Shown piece after piece: positions 1 through 7,926 of a DNA stretch of 39,135 nucleotides; within the stretch, counting starts at the first letter, position 1; the number at the start of each line of letters is the position of its first letter. The translations under genes and the position numbers were made by a program. The stretch is taken from NCBI GenBank assembly GCA_019114285.1, contig DXFT01000057.1, positions 1 to 39,135 of the forward strand. Direction: 5' to 3'. The notes under the pieces are model-generated. The model was not told where the DNA came from. It saw only the letters and a program-made list of their open reading frames with translations, and did not search any database. This DNA comes from Candidatus Odoribacter faecigallinarum. GTDB lineage: Bacteria; Bacteroidota; Bacteroidia; Bacteroidales; Marinifilaceae.

Positions 1-15
1 CAAAAATAACAAACC

Positions 16-48
16 AAAGGCAGGGGAGGAATCCTCCTTCTGCCTTTT
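16..48 (+). terminator. Rho-independent-like terminator of an upstream gene outside the window
   Basis: AAAGGCAG-G-GGAGG-aat-CCTCC-tt-CTGCCTTTT hairpin followed by T-rich sequence. Confidence 0.55.
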
Positions 49-76
49 AGTTCTTTCATCCTCAATTTATTGGCTT

Positions 77-1069
77 ATGATTGATTTCAAAACGTTAATC
101 GGTAAATTAAACAAATTCTACAAAGAGATACGCCTCAATAGAAACATTGTCACTTACCTGATTTGCGTTGTCATTGCCTCCATGCTATGGTTTCTGAACA
201 TGTTAAACCAGGATTATACCACCGAATTAAGTTATCCGGTCAAGTATGTTCATTTCCCTGAAGACAAATACTTAATCAACGAATTACCTGCCGATTTACA
301 ATTTGACGTTCAAGCGAAAGGATTCACTTTGTTAGGAAATCATGTCAGAACTTCTTTTTTACCTGTAACTTTCAATTTTGCACCCTACACAGACTTGTTA
401 CAAGAAAAGAATGGCATTTTTGAATATACACTAAACCTCAATGACATAAAAGAACGAATCGCCAGCCAACTCAATCCGGATATGAAATTAATATCCATTT
501 ATCCCGAAAAACTCACCTTTCAATTCGCAGCAACCAAAGAAAAAAAAATTGCTATTCTTCCCACGGTAAATTATACATTGAAAAAACAATATATTCTGAA
601 TCAAATTACGGCAGTACCGGACAGCGTATTGGTACGCGGAGCTTCCAATATCATTGATACCCTGCAATACATCCGCACGGCACCTTGGTCATTGAAAAAT
701 ATCAGCAAAACCCAGTCCAAAACCATCCGGCTGCAAGAAATTGAAAACTGCCACATTCAAGACAAAACGACAGAAGTCACCTTAGAAGTAGAACAATTCA
801 CGGAGGCACGGCGCAACATTGCCATCACTCCCCTGCATGTCCCCGACTCCATCAACATACGCCTATTTCCCTCATCAATCAATATCAGTTATGATGTAGG
901 ACTCAGCAAATACAAACATATCCGCAATTCAGACTTCACCTTCACAGTGGAATTTCCGACTAATCGGGAAACTACTTATCTGGAAGTAAAAGTCGATAAA
1001 GCACCAGACTTTATTCAAAACCTAAATTACAGTCCACAACGTGTGGAATACATATTAGAAAAAAAATAG
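77..1069 (+). CDS. YbbR-like domain protein (CdaR family-like), membrane anchored
   Basis: 330 aa ORF with N-terminal TM segment (IVTYLICVVIASMLWFLNMLN) and YbbR-style repeats; directly upstream of coaE as in other Bacteroidales. Confidence 0.8.
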   Translation: MIDFKTLIGKLNKFYKEIRLNRNIVTYLICVVIASMLWFLNMLNQDYTTELSYPVKYVHFPEDKYLINELPADLQFDVQAKGFTLLGNHVRTSFLPVTFNFAPYTDLLQEKNGIFEYTLNLNDIKERIASQLNPDMKLISIYPEKLTFQFAATKEKKIAILPTVNYTLKKQYILNQITAVPDSVLVRGASNIIDTLQYIRTAPWSLKNISKTQSKTIRLQEIENCHIQDKTTEVTLEVEQFTEARRNIAITPLHVPDSINIRLFPSSINISYDVGLSKYKHIRNSDFTFTVEFPTNRETTYLEVKVDKAPDFIQNLNYSPQRVEYILEKK

Positions 1070-1070
1070 C

Positions 1071-1661
1071 ATGAAAAAAATCGGACTGACGGGAGGCATC
1101 GGCTCCGGAAAAACAACAATAGCAGAGATAATCCAACATTTAGGTTACCCTGTTTACATTGCAGACAAGGAAGCATCTTTCCTGATGGAGACGCATGAAG
1201 GCATCCGCAAAAATCTGACACAACGTTTTGGTACTGCTGTCTATACAACAGAAGGGCATGTTAACAAACCTGTGTTGGCAAAAATCATCTTTGAAAACCG
1301 CAAGGCGCTTCAGGAAGTCAACCGGATTGTACATCCATGTGTCATGGAAGCATTTACGGCCTGGTGCCACCGGCAGACCTCCCCGCTTGCCTTTTGCGAA
1401 TCTGCCATTTTATACGAAGGCGGACTGGAAAAATATTTTGATGCCATCATTTGTGTAACTGCCCCGGAAGACGTCCGTCTTGCCCGGGTCATGCAACGGG
1501 ACCAAACCACAGAGCAAAATGTAAAGGGACGTATCCGCAACCAGTTGGATGACACGCTCAAATGCCAACGGGCAGACTTTGTCATTTGCAATGATGGCAA
1601 ACACCTCATTATACCTCAATTAATCACAATCATTCAAAAATTACAAGCAATTAATCAATAA
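1071..1661 (+). CDS. coaE: Dephospho-CoA kinase
   Basis: [22 protein letters not shown]-loop, family-typical DKEA and RDQTTEQ regions. Confidence 0.95.
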   Translation: MKKIGLTGGIGSGKTTIAEIIQHLGYPVYIADKEASFLMETHEGIRKNLTQRFGTAVYTTEGHVNKPVLAKIIFENRKALQEVNRIVHPCVMEAFTAWCHRQTSPLAFCESAILYEGGLEKYFDAIICVTAPEDVRLARVMQRDQTTEQNVKGRIRNQLDDTLKCQRADFVICNDGKHLIIPQLITIIQKLQAINQ

Positions 1662-1665
1662 AATT

Positions 1666-2400
1666 ATGGCAAAATATGGGAAATGGATAGGCGCCGGCTT
1701 GGGGTTTGTTATGGGTGGTCCCTTAGGCGCATTACTTGGACTGTTTATCGGTTCAACATTCGACAATATCACAAATGCTGCAACCCCGACAGGAGACAAT
1801 CCAGCCTCTCCCAATAACGGAAGAGGGGATTTTATGTTCAGCCTTCTGGTGTTGGCAACTGCCATGATGAAGGCGGACGGACGCATCATGCGTTCAGAAC
1901 TGGATTACGTCAAAGAATTTCTGAAACGGAATTTCGGGCTGGAAGCGACACAAGAAGCGATGGGCATGATAAAAAAACTTAGCGAACAGCACATCCCTCT
2001 CCAAGAAGTATGCATGCAAATTCGCTACAACATGGCTCCGGCTTCACGCACCCAATTACTTTATTTTCTTGTAGGTATTGCCAAAGCCGATGGGAATGTC
2101 TGCTCTCATGAAATTGAATTACTGGAGCAGATATCAGACATGCTGGGCATTGACAAAACAACATTCAATTCCATCAAGTCCATGCATTACGATGACCTGG
2201 AATCAGCCTACCGCATTTTAGGCGTCAGCAGTTCAGCCACAGATGAAGAAGTAAAGAAAGCCTACCGAAAAATGGCATTGGAAAACCATCCGGACAAGGT
2301 AAGCCACTTAGGTGAAGACATCCGTAAAGCTGCGGAAGAAAAATTCACTCAAATCAATGTTGCATACGAAAAAATCAAAAAGCAACGCAATATGAATTGA
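1666..2400 (+). CDS. TerB-like / DnaJ-domain protein (DjlA-like)
   Basis: N-terminal Gly-rich segment, TerB-like central helices ([20 protein letters not shown]), C-terminal J domain with [13 protein letters not shown]. Confidence 0.85.
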   Translation: MAKYGKWIGAGLGFVMGGPLGALLGLFIGSTFDNITNAATPTGDNPASPNNGRGDFMFSLLVLATAMMKADGRIMRSELDYVKEFLKRNFGLEATQEAMGMIKKLSEQHIPLQEVCMQIRYNMAPASRTQLLYFLVGIAKADGNVCSHEIELLEQISDMLGIDKTTFNSIKSMHYDDLESAYRILGVSSSATDEEVKKAYRKMALENHPDKVSHLGEDIRKAAEEKFTQINVAYEKIKKQRNMN

Positions 2401-2481
2401 AATCTCATAGGCTAGTATTTTCGAATGTCAATGAAATAAGTTAGCTTTGCGCTCTATTTTAAAAACCACAAATAGCGAATT

Positions 2482-2901
2482 ATGTTAAAAGAAATTTTAT
2501 CTATTGCAGGAAAACCCGGTTTACAGAGACTGATTAGTAATGCTTCCAATGCCATTATAGTAGAATCATTGATAGACGGGAAACGCTTCCCCGCCTATTC
2601 CAATTCCAAAATCATCGCCTTGGAAGACATATCCATATATACAGAAAACGAAGATATGCCGCTAAAGGAAGTCTTCAAACGTATATATGATAAAGAAAAT
2701 GGCAAACCTGCCATTAACCACAAAGAATCTCAAGAAAAAATCACCGCATACTTTAACGAAATTGTACCGGAATACGATAAAGAACGGGTATATATTTCTG
2801 ATATCAGGAAAATTATACAATGGTATAATTTGCTTGTATCCAGAGGAATCCTGAATTTTGAGCAAGAGCAGGAAACCGAAAAGCCCGTAGAGGCACAATA
2901 G
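2482..2901 (+). CDS. DUF5606 domain protein
   Basis: 139 aa, MLKEILSIAGKPGLQRLISNASNAIIVESLIDGKRFPAYSNSKIIALEDISIYT matches the family pattern as I recall it. Confidence 0.8.
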   Translation: MLKEILSIAGKPGLQRLISNASNAIIVESLIDGKRFPAYSNSKIIALEDISIYTENEDMPLKEVFKRIYDKENGKPAINHKESQEKITAYFNEIVPEYDKERVYISDIRKIIQWYNLLVSRGILNFEQEQETEKPVEAQ

Positions 2902-2923
2902 CACTTTGAAATTCCCAGACACA

Positions 2924-3619
2924 ATGTTCCAGTTTAAGCAATTCACCATCCGGCAAGACCGAACAGCCATGAAAGTAGGTACAGATGGTGTATTGCTTGG
3001 AGCATGGGCAAATGTCCAAAGGGCACAATCCATTCTGGATATCGGCACAGGTACAGGACTAATAGCCCTGATGGCAGCCCAAAGAAATACACATGCCCGT
3101 ATTGAAGCCATAGAAATCGAACCTAATGCCTTCCAACAAGCTAAAGAAAATTCCGCTGCAAGCCCTTGGGCGAACAGAATCAACATAACCAACGTCGCCT
3201 TACAGAATTACTATCCCCCCATAACTTTTGATTGCATTATATGCAACCCTCCATTTTTCACACAATCCACCTCCTCTCCTGACCAATGCCGCAATTTGGC
3301 AAGACACAATGACACATTGCCATATAACGAACTAATCTTGCACGTTTGCAGGCTCTTGCAACCAGACGGACAATTCCATGTCATCTTACCGGCAACAGAT
3401 GCCGAAAAATTTATCGCACAAGCCCTTTTTTCCGGACTTTATCCTTTACATATCACAAAAATTTACCCTACCCCAAATAAAGCAGCCAAACGAATCCTCA
3501 TCCAATTTGCTCCCCAATATCACCAGTGCACAGAAGACTATCTGACCTTAGAAGTTACTCATCATCAATACACAAAAGAATATATGACACTAACCAAAGA
3601 TTTTTACCTGAACTTCTAA
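2924..3619 (+). CDS. trmN6: tRNA1(Val) (adenine(37)-N6)-methyltransferase-like (YfiC/TrmN6)
   Basis: FQFKQFTIRQDRTAMKVGTDGVLLGAW, SAM motif LDIGTGTGLIALMAAQR, NPPF motif (CNPPFF). ORF track starts at a TTG at 2906; ATG at 2924 fits the family better. Confidence 0.8.
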   Translation: MFQFKQFTIRQDRTAMKVGTDGVLLGAWANVQRAQSILDIGTGTGLIALMAAQRNTHARIEAIEIEPNAFQQAKENSAASPWANRINITNVALQNYYPPITFDCIICNPPFFTQSTSSPDQCRNLARHNDTLPYNELILHVCRLLQPDGQFHVILPATDAEKFIAQALFSGLYPLHITKIYPTPNKAAKRILIQFAPQYHQCTEDYLTLEVTHHQYTKEYMTLTKDFYLNF

Positions 3620-3709
3620 TTTGATTGTCATTAACAATTTTCTTCCGCATAAAGAAAACTAAATGAATTTTTTAACAATCCATTAACTACCTATCTCAAA
3701 AAACTGCCT

Positions 3710-3717
3710 TATCTTTG
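3710..3717 (+). promoter_or_regulatory. Putative Bacteroidota -7 element TATCTTTG upstream of the ROK kinase leader
   Basis: Exact TAnnTTTG match; no clear -33 TTTG. Confidence 0.4.
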
Positions 3718-3787
3718 TCATGTCAAAGCAAGATAAAAGACACGTTTTTTTTCATAAGTTTGTATGTTTAGGTTAGTAGTTAGTAAT

Positions 3788-3819
3788 TAATAAGGGGTCG
3801 GGCAACCGACCTCTTATTA
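3788..3819 (+). promoter_or_regulatory. 14-bp hairpin with GCAA tetraloop in the leader of the ROK kinase gene
   Basis: TAATAAGGGGTCGG-GCAA-CCGACCTCTTATTA, one G-U wobble, followed by TTTTATATA. Confidence 0.7.
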
Positions 3820-3884
3820 TTTTATATATCTTTATCCCGTGAAAACTCAAGCAATATTTAAATAAACAGACTAAACAATTCAAT

Positions 3885-4850
3885 ATGAAAACAGAAGTCG
3901 CATTAGGGATTGACATCGGCGGCACAAACACCGCATTCGGCTTTATTGACCAAGAAGGCAATTACCTGGCAGAAGGCAACATCCCGACAAACAACCACGA
4001 AGATCTCAGGGACTACCTGAAAGAATTGCACATGGCCATTGAAAACACGTTAGATTCCATACGGGACAATGCCATTCTCGTCGGCATAGGCATAGGTGCT
4101 CCCAGTGCCAATCATTTACAAGGCACTATAGACAATGCCGTCAATCTAAGGTGGCAGGGGGTACTTCCTTTCTGCGATATGATGCAGGAATACTATCCGG
4201 GCATTCCTGTTGTCATTGACAACGACGCCAATGCCGCCACCATTGGAGAAATGATTTACGGCGGAGCAAAAGGAATGAAAGATTTCGTCATGATTACCTT
4301 AGGGACAGGTGTAGGCAGCGGTTTTGTAGCTAACGGGCACATGATTTACGGACACGATGGTTTTGCCGGAGAATTCGGGCACATCATAGTTTCCCCCAAC
4401 GGACGGCAATGCGGCTGCGGAAGATGTGGATGTTTGGAAACATACGTCTCAGCGACTGGCGTGAAACGGACCGCATATAAAATGATGGCAAAATACAATT
4501 ACCCGAGCGAACTTCGCAACGTTCCCTTTAACGAAATGACTTCCAAAACCATTTGCGAAGCAGCCCTAAAAGGAGACTTGATTGCAATCAATACATTCAA
4601 ATATACAGCAAAAATGTTAGGCGAAGCCTTGGCAAATATTGTTGCCATTACCAGCCCAGAAGCCATATTCCTTATGGGAGGCCTCACAAAAGCCGGAGAT
4701 TTGCTTTTCAAGCCTACCAAAGAACACATGGAAATGAACATGCTGAAAATGTTCAGCAATAAGGTAAAACTCCTGCCGTCACAATTGACTAAAAATGTAG
4801 CCATATACGGGGCTGCCGCTTTAGTTTGGAAAGAATTGGACAAAAAATAA
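3885..4850 (+). CDS. ROK family sugar kinase (glucokinase-like)
   Basis: GIDIGGTNTAFGFID, LGTGVGSG, zinc motif CGCGRCGCLETYVS. Confidence 0.92.
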   Translation: MKTEVALGIDIGGTNTAFGFIDQEGNYLAEGNIPTNNHEDLRDYLKELHMAIENTLDSIRDNAILVGIGIGAPSANHLQGTIDNAVNLRWQGVLPFCDMMQEYYPGIPVVIDNDANAATIGEMIYGGAKGMKDFVMITLGTGVGSGFVANGHMIYGHDGFAGEFGHIIVSPNGRQCGCGRCGCLETYVSATGVKRTAYKMMAKYNYPSELRNVPFNEMTSKTICEAALKGDLIAINTFKYTAKMLGEALANIVAITSPEAIFLMGGLTKAGDLLFKPTKEHMEMNMLKMFSNKVKLLPSQLTKNVAIYGAAALVWKELDKK

Positions 4851-4856
4851 CCCATA

Positions 4857-4884
4857 GCCGGGGGCTGCTCAAAAAGCTCCCGGC
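4857..4884 (+). terminator. Terminator-like hairpin after ROK kinase
   Basis: GCCGGGGGCTGCTCAAAAAGCTCCCGGC inverted repeat just after the stop codon. Confidence 0.5.
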
Positions 4885-4918
4885 AACATCTGCAAGTATC
4901 TGACTAAAAAACTCATCC

Positions 4919-6352
4919 ATGAAACGCACCCTACATTTCCTCCTCTGCCTTGTCTTGTCAAGCGGATTGTACAATTGCCAGCCACAAGAAGATGAATTAA
5001 AAACCATAGAATATGTTGACCCGTTCATGTCCCAAGACATCACCAGCCATGGAAAACCGGAAACCGTATTGCCCTTTGGAGCTGTCAGGCTTGCCGCACA
5101 AACAGTGGATAGCGGAACAATCTCATCACTTGCATTCTACAATGCTGCCGACCAAGAGATTTCTCCGGAAGCGCGTGCCCTCCACTTTCTTCCGGTAACA
5201 ACTGCCCCCAACCCGGGAATAGACATACCTTCCTACATTTTAGAGAATCACGCCAACTTCCATAGCACAAACGAGCAGGCACGCCCGGGATACTATGCAG
5301 TCCAATTTGACAACGGCATCAAGACAGAAAGTGCCGTCACCAAGCGCTGTTGCATCATGTACTATCAATACCCCCAAAATGCAAAAAACGCCCTGCTGCT
5401 CAACCTACTTCCCCTTTCCCAGCAAGATTCTGTAAAAACCCAGATATGGAAAATCAACAACCGCACAATAGAGGGCTTCTGCAAATCACAAGGCACTGAA
5501 GACAACAGGCAAATCTATTTTGTCATTGAGTTCTCCCAAGACTGTCAAATATATATCGGAAAAAACACATTCCACCCATTGGGAAACAACCAGAAATTCA
5601 TCTCAGACGGATGTTGCCTCTGGATTGACTTCGGGCAACAAACGAACAAAATATTAGTCAAAGCCAGCCTTTCCACCGTTAATACGGAAGGAGCCGCAGC
5701 CAACCTCGAAAAAGAACTCTCACATTGGAGTTTTGACAAAGTAGAGCGGGATGCCAAACAGGAATGGAAACGTGAATTGCAAAACATCAAAATAACCGGA
5801 GAAAACGAACAGCAACTTAAAACATTTTATACCAAGCTATATCTATCCTACATGACGCCAGCCATTTTCTCTGATGTCAACGGCAATTATAACGGTCCGG
5901 ACGGAGAAATCCACAGTGCACACAAATATACCCACTATGCCGTCTGCCCTCCCTGGAACGACTGGGAAGATATACCGCCTTTATTAGCAATCACGCAAAA
6001 AAAGAAAGTCCGGGAAATGCTCCGTTCTTCCCAAAACGACCTCCGTTTCTCCGGCGTCCCACACCAAGCACAAAAGCCAGAAGACTTTCAAAACCAATTA
6101 CTGACTGCCATCGGGCTGGCACCTTCTGACCCGGACAACAACAAATTCCAGTTAGTAGCCCCGATCTTCGAACGGACAGTCATCCATTTAGGGCAAGAAA
6201 AACGTTTTGTCATCACAGTCACCCAACCCTCCGAAGCGCACATATACATCGAAGAAGCTTGGCTAAACAAACGGAAACTGGACCGCCTTTGGCTCACATT
6301 AGACGAAATCATGCAAGGCGGCAAACTAAACCTGATATTGACAGACAAATAA
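4919..6352 (+). CDS. GH92-like lipoprotein lacking the catalytic (alpha/alpha)6 barrel
   Basis: Lipobox GLYNC; N-terminal EYVDPF...LPFGAVRL and SDVNGNYNGPDGEIH, and C-terminal TLDEIMQGGKLNL resemble GH92, but only 477 aa with the central module missing. Confidence 0.7.
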   Translation: MKRTLHFLLCLVLSSGLYNCQPQEDELKTIEYVDPFMSQDITSHGKPETVLPFGAVRLAAQTVDSGTISSLAFYNAADQEISPEARALHFLPVTTAPNPGIDIPSYILENHANFHSTNEQARPGYYAVQFDNGIKTESAVTKRCCIMYYQYPQNAKNALLLNLLPLSQQDSVKTQIWKINNRTIEGFCKSQGTEDNRQIYFVIEFSQDCQIYIGKNTFHPLGNNQKFISDGCCLWIDFGQQTNKILVKASLSTVNTEGAAANLEKELSHWSFDKVERDAKQEWKRELQNIKITGENEQQLKTFYTKLYLSYMTPAIFSDVNGNYNGPDGEIHSAHKYTHYAVCPPWNDWEDIPPLLAITQKKKVREMLRSSQNDLRFSGVPHQAQKPEDFQNQLLTAIGLAPSDPDNNKFQLVAPIFERTVIHLGQEKRFVITVTQPSEAHIYIEEAWLNKRKLDRLWLTLDEIMQGGKLNLILTDK

Positions 6353-6392
6353 ACATAAGGCATCCCATAGCAGAAAAAGGATAAAGGTGACT

Positions 6393-6424
6393 TTTGCCCT
6401 TTACGTTTTATTATCGTATCTTTG
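6393..6424 (+). promoter_or_regulatory. Bacteroidota promoter upstream of wzi-like gene
   Basis: TTTG (6393-6396), 20 nt spacer, TATCTTTG (6417-6424), start codon 22 nt downstream. Confidence 0.65.
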
Positions 6425-6445
6425 CGCGATGAAATAAGAATAACT

Positions 6446-7900
6446 ATGCGATTGTGTGCCATTTCAATTTGTGTATTAATACTTCCCCTTCACTTGTTTT
6501 GCCAAGAAAGGGAAGTTTCTTTTCAAGTGGAAGCAGGAGGAGCAACTTCGGCCAAACCTTTTTGGCTGCATTCCGGAACCCGGGGAAAAATATCTCCGGA
6601 CACTTATTTATGGGGAAACTTCGGAGCTTTTTCTGATTTTTCTAAAACGGACACCCGGGCTTTTGACTTCGCACTGGGAGCAGAAGGCACCGGTTCTCTG
6701 GGAAAAGACAAAAACCGATTATTTGTCAACCAACTTTTTGGCAAAATCAGATGGCAAAACCTAACCCTGAATGTAGGTCTTTGGAATCAACCTACCCAAT
6801 ACGACGGTTTATCTGCCAGCAATGGCAACATCCTTTATTCCAATAACACCCGCAACATGCCAGGCATTTCCATCGCTACTTGGGACTACATCCGCTTCCC
6901 TTGGTTTTTAGGCAAATGGCTTGCTTTCAAATTCGACTACTCTGAATACGTGATGCTCGATGACAGGCATGTCAAACATGCCCATGTACATCACAAGATG
7001 CTGGGAGGAAAAATCACCATCATTCCACAACTTAGCATAGAAGGCGGCATAGAAGACTTTGCACAATGGGGCGGAAAAACGGACGAAGGGAAAATACGCT
7101 ACAACCTTAAAGACTATCTCAAAATGGTCTGCATTGAATCTGGCGGAGAAAATGCCAGCCGTTCCGACCAAATCAACAAATTAGGCAACCACATCGGCAA
7201 CCACTTCATCCGTATCAACTACCAGGGCACCCGTTTCGCCGCCACCTTATTTTATAACCACCTTTTTGAGGACGGATCAGGCATGCGTTACCAAAACTGG
7301 CCGGACGGATTATACGGTATCTATTTTACCCGCAAGGATAAAAGCAAATGGTTTAAAAGCGTTGTATATGAACTATATTACACAAAAAGCCAAAGCGGTC
7401 CCCGCCACGACCGTCCTGCTACCGATGAAGAAATAGCCCAAAAAGACCCCAATGACCCATTCCAGGACAGGATTGTATTGGGAGGTAACGACAACTACCT
7501 GAACCACGGAGAATACAGTTCCGGCTGGAGCTTATATGGGCAAATGATTGGAGCTCCCTTCTTCACGCCCCGGAAAGCCGTGGACGGCATCATCTCCGGC
7601 ACTTACAACAACAGGTTTATCGCCCATCATTTAGGCATTTGCGGTGAATTGCCTTTATGGAATATCCGCTACAAGATAATGTGCAGCTATTCCTTAAATT
7701 ACGGGACTCACAGCGTTCCCTTCCGCGATGCCCAAGGAAATGCCATTACCCGCAGGCAAGCCAGCGCAGCATTGGAACTCATCCTTCCGGAAAACAAACT
7801 GCCTTTCACAACAACACTTCACCTTGGGGCAGACCGGGGCAGCTTGCTTCCTCATCGTTTTGGAGCCATGCTAACCATTTCCAAAACAGGTATCTTTTAA
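6446..7900 (+). CDS. Capsule assembly protein Wzi family outer membrane protein
   Basis: Signal peptide MRLCAISICVLILPLHLFCQ; Wzi-like motifs (GGATSAKPFWLHSGTRGKI, YYTKSQSGPRHDRP, GSLLPHRFGAMLTISKTGIF). ATG 6446 preferred over the TTG of the ORF track. Confidence 0.8.
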   Translation: MRLCAISICVLILPLHLFCQEREVSFQVEAGGATSAKPFWLHSGTRGKISPDTYLWGNFGAFSDFSKTDTRAFDFALGAEGTGSLGKDKNRLFVNQLFGKIRWQNLTLNVGLWNQPTQYDGLSASNGNILYSNNTRNMPGISIATWDYIRFPWFLGKWLAFKFDYSEYVMLDDRHVKHAHVHHKMLGGKITIIPQLSIEGGIEDFAQWGGKTDEGKIRYNLKDYLKMVCIESGGENASRSDQINKLGNHIGNHFIRINYQGTRFAATLFYNHLFEDGSGMRYQNWPDGLYGIYFTRKDKSKWFKSVVYELYYTKSQSGPRHDRPATDEEIAQKDPNDPFQDRIVLGGNDNYLNHGEYSSGWSLYGQMIGAPFFTPRKAVDGIISGTYNNRFIAHHLGICGELPLWNIRYKIMCSYSLNYGTHSVPFRDAQGNAITRRQASAALELILPENKLPFTTTLHLGADRGSLLPHRFGAMLTISKTGIF

Positions 7901-7926
7901 CACATCACCCCATAAACGCAGCACTT

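Noticed and set aside
7657-7926. ORF-track N-terminal extension of the glycosyltransferase
   Set aside because: Overlaps the wzi-like coding region in another frame; GT4 homology begins at MINILFSDSCRTAFWGGVEKW (7927).
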